Shown here: positions 1 through 7,223 of the stretch, piece by piece
Numbering within the stretch: position 1 is the stretch's first letter
How the letters are laid out: each line of letters opens with the position of its first letter
NCBI RefSeq assembly: GCF_017948485.1
Contig: NZ_JAFFSX010000009.1
Coordinates: 248,001-312,000 of the forward strand
DNA from: Streptomyces sp. GESEQ-35
GTDB lineage: Bacteria > Actinomycetota > Actinomycetes > Streptomycetales > Streptomycetaceae
Reading direction: 5' to 3'
DNA: 64,000 bases
Made by a program: the position numbers and the translations under genes
The notes under the pieces: generated by a model
What the model saw: the letters and a program-made list of their open reading frames with translations, nothing else
Told to the model about the DNA's origin: nothing
The model's database searches: none

Positions 1-1508
1 TCGAGATCTTCCCGGTCTACGAGGAGTTGGCCGTCCGCATCGAGATGTTCGGCGACGAGATCGAGGCACTGTCCACGCTCCACCCGCTCACCGGCGAGAT
101 CATCAGCGACGACGACCAGCTGTATGTCTTCCCGGCCTCCCACTACGTCGCGGGACCCGAGCGCATGGAGCGGGCCGTCAACGACATCGAGAAGGAACTC
201 GGGGAGCGCCTGGCCGAGATGGAGAAGCAGGGCAAGCTCCTGGAGGCGCAGCGCCTGAGAATGCGCACCACGTACGACCTCGAGATGCTCCGCCAGATCG
301 GCTCCTGCTCCGGCGTGGAGAACTACTCGATGCACTTCGACGGCCGCCTGCCCGGCTCCCCGCCGAACACCCTGCTGGACTACTTCCCGGACGACTTCCT
401 GCTCGTCATCGACGAGTCGCACGTCACCGTGCCCCAGATCGGCGCGATGTACGAGGGCGACGCCTCCCGTAAGCGGACCCTTGTCGACCACGGCTTCCGG
501 CTGCCCTCCGCGCTCGACAACCGGCCCCTGAAGTGGGAGGAGTTCCAGGAGCGCATCGGCCAGACCGTCTATCTCTCGGCGACCCCAGGGCAGTACGAAC
601 TCTCCCGCTCCGACCGCCAGGTCGAGCAGATCATCCGCCCCACCGGCCTCGTCGACCCGGAGGTCGTCGTCAAGCCCACCGAGGGCCAGATCGACGACCT
701 GGTGCACGAGATCCGCAAGCGCACCGAGAAGGACGAACGGATCCTGGTCACCACGCTCACCAAGAAGATGGCCGAGGACCTCACCGCCTACTTCCTGGAA
801 CTGGGCATCCAGGTGCGCTATCTGCACAGCGACGTCGACACCCTGCGCCGCGTCGAGCTGCTGCGCGAACTGCGCGCCGGTGAGTACGACGTCCTGGTCG
901 GCATCAACCTCCTGAGGGAGGGCCTCGACCTGCCCGAGGTCTCACTCGTGGCGATCCTTGACGCCGACAAGGAAGGCTTCCTGCGCTCCGGCACGTCCCT
1001 GATCCAGACCATCGGCCGCGCGGCGCGCAATGTGTCCGGGCAGGTCCACATGTACGCCGACAAGATCACCCCGGCGATGGAGAAGGCCATCGACGAGACC
1101 AACCGCCGCCGCGAGAAGCAGGTCGCTTACAACAAGGCGAACGGCGTCGACCCCCAGCCGCTCCGCAAGAAGATCAATGACATCGTCGCGCAGATCGCCC
1201 GCGAAGACGTCGACACGGAGCAGCTGCTCGGCTCGGGCTACCGCAAGATGAAGGACGGCAAGGGTGCCAAGGCCCCCGTACCCTCGCTCGGCGGCAAGGC
1301 GGCCAAGGGCGGCAAATCCGCCAAGGGCAAGGAGACGGTGCCGACCGACCGTCCCGCGGCCGAGCTCGCCGGGCAGATCGAGGAGATGACCGAGCGCATG
1401 CGCGCCGCCGCCTCGGACCTTCAGTTCGAGATCGCGGCCCGGCTGCGCGACGAGGTCTCCGAAATGAAGAAGGAACTGCGCCAGATGCAGGAGGCAGGCC
1501 TGTCATGA
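1..1508 (+). CDS. uvrB: Excinuclease ABC subunit UvrB (3' part; start lies before the window)
   Basis: UvrB is the DNA-unwinding damage-verification subunit of nucleotide excision repair; UvrA loads it on DNA and UvrC then cuts. The reading frame is open from base 3, so the gene is cut by the window edge and roughly the first 200 residues are missing. Visible parts are the helicase DESH box in LVIDESHVT, the second RecA-like domain with the HSDVDTLRR and GRAARN motifs, and a C-terminal UVR helical hairpin (around EIAARLRDEV) used to contact UvrC. A Lys/Gly/Ala-rich linker separates helicase and UVR domains. A strong hairpin follows the stop codon. uvrA and uvrC lie further along the same strand in separate transcription units. 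Confidence 0.97.
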   Translation, partial: EIFPVYEELAVRIEMFGDEIEALSTLHPLTGEIISDDDQLYVFPASHYVAGPERMERAVNDIEKELGERLAEMEKQGKLLEAQRLRMRTTYDLEMLRQIGSCSGVENYSMHFDGRLPGSPPNTLLDYFPDDFLLVIDESHVTVPQIGAMYEGDASRKRTLVDHGFRLPSALDNRPLKWEEFQERIGQTVYLSATPGQYELSRSDRQVEQIIRPTGLVDPEVVVKPTEGQIDDLVHEIRKRTEKDERILVTTLTKKMAEDLTAYFLELGIQVRYLHSDVDTLRRVELLRELRAGEYDVLVGINLLREGLDLPEVSLVAILDADKEGFLRSGTSLIQTIGRAARNVSGQVHMYADKITPAMEKAIDETNRRREKQVAYNKANGVDPQPLRKKINDIVAQIAREDVDTEQLLGSGYRKMKDGKGAKAPVPSLGGKAAKGGKSAKGKETVPTDRPAAELAGQIEEMTERMRAAASDLQFEIAARLRDEVSEMKKELRQMQEAGLS

Positions 1509-1516
1509 GGGCCCGC

Positions 1517-1548
1517 GGGCGCCGGTCCACCACCAGGGACTGGCGCCC
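1517..1548 (+). terminator. Hairpin terminator after uvrB
   Basis: A 12-bp stem (arms 1517-1528 and 1537-1548, one G-U pair) with an 8-base loop lies 9 bases after the uvrB stop. There is no clear T run, which is common for terminators in this GC range. Confidence 0.6.
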
Positions 1549-1693
1549 CGGTGACCTCGGGTCGAATGCGGTGTGTTGCAAGACCGACACAAAGTGCGGA
1601 CCGGGGTACGTCACTGTCAGTGGCCCTGCGTAGGGTTCAGGTCATCCGCGGACTCCGCGGCAACAGGGGACAGCTCGAGAGGGGAATCAGCGC

Positions 1694-2272
1694 GTGACCG
1701 TCAACATGACCAAGGGTCAGGCCATCAGTCTGCAGAAGAACGACGGCGGCAGCCTGACCGCGGTGCGCATGGGTCTCGGCTGGCAGGCGGCTCCCCGGCG
1801 CGGCCTGTTCGGCTCGCGCACCCGGGAGGTCGACCTCGACGCCTCCGCCGTGCTGTTCGCGGACAAGCAGCCGGTCGACGTCGTCTTCTTCCGCCACCTG
1901 GTGAGTGACGACGGCTCGGTGCGGCACACCGGTGACAACCTGGTCGGCGGCGTCGGCCAGGGTGGCGACGACGAGGCGATCCTCGTCGACCTGGCGCGCA
2001 TCCCGGTCCACATCGACCAGATCGTCTTCACCGTGAACTCCTTCACGGGCCAGACCTTCCAGGAAGTACAGAACGCGTTCTGCCGCTTGGTCGACGAGAC
2101 CAACGGCCAGGAGCTCGCCCGCTACACGCTCGCGGGCGGCGGCGCCTACACCGCGCAGATCATGGCGAAGGTGCACCGCACGGGCCCCGGCTGGTCGATG
2201 ACGGCCCTCGGCACGCCGACCAACGGCCGCACCTTCCAGGACCTGATGCCGGCGATCCTGCCGCACCTGTAA
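1694..2272 (+). CDS. TerD family calcium-binding stress protein
   Basis: This 192-residue cytoplasmic protein has the usual TerD length. It shows the family pattern: an N-terminal basic strand region, the LDASAVLF strand, and a glycine/aspartate calcium-site segment (HTGDNL...GGDDEAILVDL) near residues 75-103. TerD proteins bind Ca2+ and are linked to tellurite, oxidative and DNA-damage stress; in Streptomyces, family members have been tied to calcium response and differentiation, but the exact role here is inferred. The start is the GTG preceded by a GAGAGGGG-type ribosome-binding site; an ATG lies four codons inside. A second ter-like gene starts 46 bases downstream on the same strand, so the two are probably co-transcribed. 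Confidence 0.92.
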   Translation: MTVNMTKGQAISLQKNDGGSLTAVRMGLGWQAAPRRGLFGSRTREVDLDASAVLFADKQPVDVVFFRHLVSDDGSVRHTGDNLVGGVGQGGDDEAILVDLARIPVHIDQIVFTVNSFTGQTFQEVQNAFCRLVDETNGQELARYTLAGGGAYTAQIMAKVHRTGPGWSMTALGTPTNGRTFQDLMPAILPHL

Positions 2273-2318
2273 GGCCGCCCGGCGAGCGGCACACGACGAA
2301 GCACAGGGGGACGAAGGG

Positions 2319-4280
2319 ATGACGGCCGAGCTGGTGCGGGGGCAGAACCACCCGCTCTCCCAGGCCCGCCTCGAGATCCGGGTCTCGGCCGGCAAGCCGA
2401 TCGTGGCCGTAGCCACGCTCAGCGACGAGCACGGCAAGGTGCACGGCGTCGAGTGGGTGGCCCACCCGGGCACACCCACGCTGCCGGGCCTGGAGGTCTC
2501 CCGGCAGGCGGCCGCAGACCATCGCCTCGCCGTGGACCTCGGCGCCATGCCGGAGGCCGTGCACCGCGTCAGCGTGCTGCTCGCCCTGCCCTCTGGGGCG
2601 GGCGGTCCCGTCCGGTTCGGCGCCGTCGCCGCCCCCTTCGTCGCGGTCACCGGTCTCGACGGCACCGAGATCGCCAGCTACACCATCACCGGCCTGGAGG
2701 CCGAGTCGGCCGTCGTCGCCCTGGAGCTCTACCGCAGGCAGGGCGCCTGGAAAGTGCGTGCCGTCGGCCAGGGGTACACCGGCGGCCTCGCCGAGCTCCT
2801 CGCCGACCAGGGCCTGCCCCAGGCCCACCAACTCGCCGGCGGTATCAACGAGGCGGTGGCCCAGGGCCTGGCCCGCTCGGTTCAGGCCCCGCGCACCCCA
2901 GACGGCGACCGCTCCCGGCAGGCGGCCGCACCGGCGCTCGGCCCGGACCAGACCGGCTCTCCGTACAGCGCTCAGGGCGCCCCGGAGCCCCGGCAGGGCT
3001 ACCCCTCCGGGCAGGCGGACCCAGCGGCTGTCACTCAGCCGTCCGCGCCCGGCTCCGACGGCCCGATCGATTACAGCCACCCACGCCGGCAGAACGCCGC
3101 TCCGCCGCCGCCCCCGCCGACCGCACCCCCGGCCCAGCCGGGGCAGCCCGCACGGCCCGTCGCGGGTGACGCGACCGGCTGGTCCATGGAGGAGCGGCTC
3201 TACAACCAGGTGTGGGGCATGTTCGAGGACTTGGCCCGCACCATGGCCGCCTACCGCAGCGCCGTCGACTTCGCCGACTCGCGGATGGAGAAGGAGCTCG
3301 ACCAGGTCTTGTCCGACCCGCGCAGTCGGATCGGGGGACAGGGCGACGCCGCCCGCGAGAGCGCCCGGGACAAGTACACCCAACTCGTCGATCAGGCCAG
3401 GTCGGCACTCGACCGGGACCTCGCCCAGCTCACCGCGGAAGCCGAAGTCGTCGAGCCGGCGCTGCCTGCGGCGTTCGCCCGCTGGGACAACCCCGCGTGG
3501 CACGCCTACCGGGTGCCGATGGAGATCCCCATGGCCTTGCGCCTGGGCGACCTCCATCTGCCGGAGTGCGCCCAGCTCCGCATACCCATGCTGGTTCGGC
3601 TGCCGCTGGAGCGGGGTCTGTGGATCGACAGCGGGCGTGCCGGATCGCTCGACGGCGCGTTCACCGACTCGCACGACTTGCGGCTGCTGGCCATGGAGAC
3701 GGCGGTGGCGCACGCGGCCCGGCTGCTCGCCGTCTATCCGGCGGGTGAGTTCACGGTGCACGTCATCGACCCCGCCGGTTCGGGGGCACAGGCGCTCGCA
3801 CCACTGGTGCAGACCGGCGTGCTCGCGGCCCCGCCCGCCATCGGGGCGGCCGGTGTGTCGGACGTCCTCGCCCGGCTCACCCAGCGCGTCGACCTGGTGC
3901 AGATGGCGGTGCGCGCCGGCGCGGCCGACTCGCTACCGCCCGGCCTGGACACCTCCGAGCAGCTGCTCATCGTCAACGACTTCCCGCACGGCTTCGACGA
4001 CCGGGCCGTGACCCAGCTGCGCTACCTGGCGGACGAGGGCCCGGCCGTCGGCGTTCACCTGATGATGGTCGCGGACCGCGAGGAGGCCGCCGCTTACGGC
4101 CCGTTGCTCGACCCTCTGTGGCGTTCGCTGATGCGACTCACCCCGGTACCCGACGACCATCTCGCCGACCCGTGGGTCGGCCATGCGTGGACGTACGAGC
4201 CGTGCCTGGTGCCGCACGGCAGTCAGGTGCTTCAGCAGGTGCTCACCCAGGTCGCCATCGCTCGCACCAAGCAGAGGTAA
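2319..4280 (+). CDS. TerD-domain protein fused to a degenerate FtsK/HerA-like domain
   Basis: The 653-residue product has three parts. Residues 1-175 form a TerD-like beta-sandwich (strand pattern LEIRVS, GPVRFGAVAAPF, GTEIASYTITGL, VALELYRRQGAWKVRAVGQGY). Residues 176-286 are a Pro/Gln/Ala-rich linker containing a run of prolines. From 287 comes a helical region and then, from about 400, a segment resembling the FtsK/SpoIIIE P-loop fold: IPMLVRLP, FTVHVIDPAGSG, a Walker B-like strand LLIVNDFPHGFD, and GVHLMMVADRE. The expected Walker A GxxGxGKS/T is absent; the equivalent stretch reads GRAGSLDGAF, so ATP hydrolysis looks unlikely. It probably acts as a scaffold or nucleotide sensor with the neighbouring TerD protein, which is inference from fusion and neighbourhood. 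Confidence 0.8.
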   Translation: MTAELVRGQNHPLSQARLEIRVSAGKPIVAVATLSDEHGKVHGVEWVAHPGTPTLPGLEVSRQAAADHRLAVDLGAMPEAVHRVSVLLALPSGAGGPVRFGAVAAPFVAVTGLDGTEIASYTITGLEAESAVVALELYRRQGAWKVRAVGQGYTGGLAELLADQGLPQAHQLAGGINEAVAQGLARSVQAPRTPDGDRSRQAAAPALGPDQTGSPYSAQGAPEPRQGYPSGQADPAAVTQPSAPGSDGPIDYSHPRRQNAAPPPPPPTAPPAQPGQPARPVAGDATGWSMEERLYNQVWGMFEDLARTMAAYRSAVDFADSRMEKELDQVLSDPRSRIGGQGDAARESARDKYTQLVDQARSALDRDLAQLTAEAEVVEPALPAAFARWDNPAWHAYRVPMEIPMALRLGDLHLPECAQLRIPMLVRLPLERGLWIDSGRAGSLDGAFTDSHDLRLLAMETAVAHAARLLAVYPAGEFTVHVIDPAGSGAQALAPLVQTGVLAAPPAIGAAGVSDVLARLTQRVDLVQMAVRAGAADSLPPGLDTSEQLLIVNDFPHGFDDRAVTQLRYLADEGPAVGVHLMMVADREEAAAYGPLLDPLWRSLMRLTPVPDDHLADPWVGHAWTYEPCLVPHGSQVLQQVLTQVAIARTKQR

Positions 4281-4315
4281 AGGGACGCTGACCAGGTAAT
4301 TTGTCCTTTCTTTTG

Positions 4316-4353
4316 CCAATCACTTTACCTTTCCTTGGTGATTGGGGTACTGT
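4316..4353 (+). promoter_or_regulatory. Candidate terC promoter overlapping an 8-bp inverted repeat
   Basis: CCAATCAC (4316-4323) and GTGATTGG (4338-4345) form a perfect inverted repeat in an AT-rich patch. A possible -35 TTTACC (4324-4329) and -10 TACTGT (4348-4353) are 18 bases apart and would start the transcript near 4360, directly before the riboswitch aptamer. The repeat could instead be a weak terminator for the ter genes upstream. Confidence 0.45.
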
Positions 4354-4360
4354 TTTCCGT

Positions 4361-4457
4361 ACGGAGGGGAGTACTCCCTGTCTACTGCGGCGTTCCCGTC
4401 AATACGGATCAGGCCAGATCCCGGGGCGTCGGCCCACTTGGGTGGAAGAGACCTCCG
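4361..4457 (+). ncRNA. yybP-ykoY manganese riboswitch aptamer upstream of the TerC gene
   Basis: The leader fits this family in both sequence and shape. P1 pairs CGGAGG (4362-4367) with CCTCCG (4452-4457). The conserved loop GGGGAGTA follows the 5' P1 strand at once. P3 is CGTTCC (4391-4396) with GGGGCG (4423-4428); it holds the L3 element CGTCAATAC (4397-4405) opposite a single C (4422), then GGATC/GATCC (4406-4410/4417-4421) capped by AGGCCA. CCAC/GTGG (4434-4437/4441-4444) can be the last helix, and AAGAGACC closes back to P1. The family binds Mn2+ and controls Mn export or homeostasis genes, including TerC/Alx-type proteins, which matches the gene downstream. Confidence 0.82.
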
Positions 4458-4499
4458 GCAGCGACGACGCTGACATTTGCCGTTACGTACTGCCGGAGG
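4452..4499 (+). promoter_or_regulatory. Riboswitch expression platform: Shine-Dalgarno sequestering hairpin
   Basis: CCTCCGGCAG (4452-4461) is perfectly complementary to CTGCCGGAGG (4490-4499). The second arm contains the GGAGG ribosome-binding site of the downstream gene. The first six bases of the first arm are also the 3' strand of aptamer P1, so the two helices cannot coexist. Ligand-bound P1 would free the ribosome-binding site, giving a translational ON switch for Mn2+. No T run follows, so transcription termination is less likely. Confidence 0.75.
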
Positions 4500-4503
4500 C
4501 GCA

Positions 4504-5505
4504 GTGGATGTTTCCCTGACCCTGTGGGTCCTGACCATCTTGGGGCTTGCCGCCCTGATCGCGGTCGACTTCTTCATCGGTCGCAAGCCGCACGACGTAT
4601 CCATCAAGGAAGCCGGTATCTGGACGGTTGTCTGGATCGTCCTGGCCGGCCTCTTCGGCCTCGGCCTGCTCGTCTTCGGCGGCGGGCAGCCTGCCGGTGA
4701 GTTCTTCGCCGGGTTCATCACCGAGAAGTCGCTGAGCGTCGACAACCTCTTCGTCTTCGTCCTGATCATGGCGAAGTTCTCGGTGCCCTCGCAGTACCAG
4801 CAGCGAGTGCTGCTCGTCGGCGTGCTCATAGCCCTGGTACTGCGCGCGATATTCATCGCCGCGGGCGCCGCCGTCATCGCCAACTTCGCCTGGGTGTTCT
4901 ACATCTTCGGCGCCTTCCTGATCTGGACCGCCTGGAAGCTGATCCAGGAGGCACGGTCCGACGAGGAGGACGAGGAGTTCGAGGAGAACAAGCTCCTCAA
5001 GGCCGCCGAGCGCCGCTTCGGTGTGGCCGACCGCTACCACGGCACCAAGCTGTGGATCCAGCAGAACGGCAAGCGGGTCATGACCCCGATGCTGGTCGTG
5101 ATGCTCGCCATCGGCTCCACGGACGTGCTGTTCGCGCTCGACTCGATCCCCGCGATCTTCGGTCTGACCCAGGACCCGTACATCGTCTTCACGGCCAACG
5201 CCTTCGCGCTGATGGGTCTGAGGCAGCTGTACTTCCTCATCGGCGGCCTGCTGAGGAAGCTGGTCCATCTCAGCTACGGCCTGTCGATCATCCTCGGCTT
5301 CATCGGCGTCAAGCTGGTGCTGCACGCACTGCACGAGTCCGGGGTCCACGTCCCCGAGATCTCCATCCCGGTGTCGCTCGGCGTGATCTGCTCGGTCCTC
5401 ATCGTGACCACGATCACCAGTCTGCGGGCGTCTCGGAAGCAGGCGGCGGTCGAGAAGGCGCAGAAGGAGACCGAAGGCGCTCCGAAGGCCGATATCGAAG
5501 CCTGA
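4504..5505 (+). CDS. TerC family integral membrane protein, probable manganese exporter
   Basis: This 333-residue protein has 7-9 hydrophobic segments, beginning with LWVLTILGLAALIAVDFFIG. The conserved TerC acidic membrane motifs are present: SVDNLFVFVLIM near residue 80 and STDVLFALDSIPAIF near residue 203. An acidic cytoplasmic loop (DEEDEEFEE) separates the two halves. TerC/Alx proteins export Mn2+ and help load metal onto secreted proteins. The Mn2+ riboswitch in its leader supports that role here over tellurite resistance. The GTG start is chosen because it follows GGAGG (4495-4499); longer forms would translate through the riboswitch. A 15-bp terminator follows. Confidence 0.93.
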   Translation: MDVSLTLWVLTILGLAALIAVDFFIGRKPHDVSIKEAGIWTVVWIVLAGLFGLGLLVFGGGQPAGEFFAGFITEKSLSVDNLFVFVLIMAKFSVPSQYQQRVLLVGVLIALVLRAIFIAAGAAVIANFAWVFYIFGAFLIWTAWKLIQEARSDEEDEEFEENKLLKAAERRFGVADRYHGTKLWIQQNGKRVMTPMLVVMLAIGSTDVLFALDSIPAIFGLTQDPYIVFTANAFALMGLRQLYFLIGGLLRKLVHLSYGLSIILGFIGVKLVLHALHESGVHVPEISIPVSLGVICSVLIVTTITSLRASRKQAAVEKAQKETEGAPKADIEA

Positions 5506-5530
5506 CCGTTTCGGGCGTAGAAGGAACCAT

Positions 5531-5575
5531 CACCGGGAGCGGTGCGCGGCGAATTGCCGGGCACCGCTCCCGGTG
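5531..5575 (+). terminator. Terminator after the TerC gene
   Basis: A perfect 15-bp inverted repeat (5531-5545 and 5561-5575) begins 25 bases after the stop, with a 15-base loop, and is followed by CTTGCTTGG. Confidence 0.8.
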
Positions 5576-5636
5576 CTTGCTTGGTCTTGAGCGTGTTCCC
5601 CGGACCGGGGACGCCGCGTACGGGTGGAGGCACCCC

Positions 5637-5939
5637 ATGAAGTTCGTGCAGATCATCGACTTCGAGACCGAGCGCCTTGAGGAAATGGAGCAGCAGCTCC
5701 AGGAGTTCGCCCAGCGCAACGCGGACAAGGGTGGTGGCCCCACACATCGCATGCTCCTGAAGGACCGCGACAATCCTCGCCGCTACCTCGCCCTGATCGA
5801 GTTCGAGTCACACGACGAGGCCATGCGCAACAGCGACGACTCCGAGACGACCAAGCTGGCGGAGCGACTGGGCGCGCTGTGCATCGGTGAGCGCACCTAC
5901 ACCAACTGCGACGTGCTGGACATGAGCGAGCTCAAGTAG
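5637..5939 (+). CDS. Small ABM-like (dimeric alpha/beta barrel) protein of unknown function
   Basis: This 100-residue protein starts at an ATG six bases after GGAGG. The pattern MKFVQIIDFETERLEEME, a polar helix, then a RRYLALIEFESHDEAMRNS strand-helix unit resembles the antibiotic-biosynthesis-monooxygenase fold, whose members form dimeric ferredoxin-like barrels. No catalytic residue can be named from sequence. It stands alone between the terC terminator and the ChaA gene, so context gives no function. Conserved hypothetical protein is the safe description. Confidence 0.8.
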   Translation: MKFVQIIDFETERLEEMEQQLQEFAQRNADKGGGPTHRMLLKDRDNPRRYLALIEFESHDEAMRNSDDSETTKLAERLGALCIGERTYTNCDVLDMSELK

Positions 5940-6039
5940 CCCGGAGGCCCCGGACGGGCGCCGCAGGGCGGGAGCGCGGCGCTCGGGCGGCCGGCCGGAC
6001 CGGAATGCGATGCCTGTACCGGTCTGCGACGATCACCGC

Positions 6040-7140
6040 ATGATCGCTCGGCTCAGGTCGCTCACGACCCAGTGGACGCTCCTCGTGCCGTTGCTCGCCG
6101 CGATCCTCCTGATACTCACGTGGGGGCGAGACCTGCCCGGCGCGGTTGTCGCCGTGGTGACAGCGGTGCTCGCCGGAGCCGTACTGGCCGCCGTCCACCA
6201 CGCCGAAGTCGTGGCCCACCGGGTCGGAGAGCCCTTCGGCTCCCTCGTTCTCGCCGTCGCTGTCACGATCATCGAGGTCGCCCTGATCGTCACCTTGATG
6301 GCGGACGGCGGCGACAAGAGTTCCACACTCGCCCGTGACACGGTCTTCGCGGCCGTGATGATCACCTGCAACGGCATTGTCGGCCTGTGCCTGCTGGTTG
6401 CCTCACTGCGTCACGGCACGGCCGTCTTCAACCCCGAGGGCACCGGCGCCGCCCTCGCGACGGTCGCCACCCTGGCCACGCTCAGCCTGGTGCTGCCGAC
6501 GTTCACCACGAGCAAGCCCGGCCCGGAGTTCTCCAGCGTCCAGTTGACCTTCGCCGCGCTCTCCTCGCTGATCCTGTACGGCCTGTTCGTGACGACCCAG
6601 ACCGTGCGGCACCGCGACTACTTCCTCCCGATCACCCGGCAGGGCGAGGTGATCACCGCAGACGACCACGCGGACGCGCCCTCCGCCCGCACCGCCGGGA
6701 TCAGCCTGGGGCTGCTCGGCCTCGCCCTGATCGGCGTGGTCGGCCTGGCCAAAGGAGTGTCGCCGACCATCGAGTCCGGCGTGGAGGCCGCCGGACTGCA
6801 TCACGCGGTCGTGGGTGTGATCATCGCGTTGCTCGTGCTGCTCCCCGAGACCATCGCCGCGCTGCGCTCCGCCCGTCGCGACCGGGTGCAGACCAGCCTG
6901 AACCTCGGGCTCGGCTCGGCGATCGCCAGCATCGGCCTGACGATCCCCGCCGTCGCGCTGGCGTCGGTCTGGCTGTCCGGGCCGCTGGTCCTCGGCCTCG
7001 GCTCCACCCACATGGTGCTGCTCACGCTGACCGTGGTGGTCAGCTCGCTGACCGTCGTGCCGGGACGCGCCACCCCACTCCAAGGAGGGGTTCATCTGGT
7101 GCTGTTCGCGGCGTACTTGGAGCTGGCGATCAATCCATAA
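6040..7140 (+). CDS. ChaA family calcium/sodium:proton antiporter
   Basis: The 366-residue protein has about ten membrane helices in two repeated halves, as in the Ca2+/cation antiporter superfamily. The family signatures are clear: GEPFGSLVLAVAVTIIEVALI near residue 65, with the glutamate needed for cation exchange, and the second-half counterpart VIIALLVLLPETIAALRSARRD near residue 265. It should exchange cytoplasmic Ca2+ or Na+ for protons at the plasma membrane. No strong ribosome-binding site is visible; an ATG ten codons upstream is possible, but the internal ATG leaves a normal short cytoplasmic N-terminus. It is convergent with the next gene across a large hairpin. Confidence 0.9.
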   Translation: MIARLRSLTTQWTLLVPLLAAILLILTWGRDLPGAVVAVVTAVLAGAVLAAVHHAEVVAHRVGEPFGSLVLAVAVTIIEVALIVTLMADGGDKSSTLARDTVFAAVMITCNGIVGLCLLVASLRHGTAVFNPEGTGAALATVATLATLSLVLPTFTTSKPGPEFSSVQLTFAALSSLILYGLFVTTQTVRHRDYFLPITRQGEVITADDHADAPSARTAGISLGLLGLALIGVVGLAKGVSPTIESGVEAAGLHHAVVGVIIALLVLLPETIAALRSARRDRVQTSLNLGLGSAIASIGLTIPAVALASVWLSGPLVLGLGSTHMVLLTLTVVVSSLTVVPGRATPLQGGVHLVLFAAYLELAINP

Positions 7141-7160
7141 GACGATTCATCGACCGAAGG

Positions 7161-7218
7161 GGCGCGTAAACGCTCGCGCGAGCGCTTGCGCAAACGCCTA
7201 CGCAAGCGTTTACGCGCC
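7161..7218. terminator. Bidirectional terminator between convergent genes; also carries operator-like repeats
   Basis: A 14-bp perfect inverted repeat (7161-7174 and 7205-7218) sits between two convergent stops. Inside it are a self-palindrome (7171-7184) and a nested repeat, CGCTTGCG (7183-7190) with CGCAAGCG (7201-7208). The inner part also resembles the operator upstream of the lacI-type gene in this window. Confidence 0.7.
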
Positions 7219-7223
7219 AGCCG

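Noticed and set aside
4281..4360. Coding frame through the terC leader (start at 4477 or earlier)
   Set aside because: These frames run through the riboswitch and lack homologous protein sequence; GTG 4504 has the Shine-Dalgarno.
1694..5505. Dedicated tellurite-resistance operon
   Set aside because: TerC is under a Mn2+ riboswitch and the usual terABEFXYW partners are absent, so tellurite resistance would be a side effect at most.
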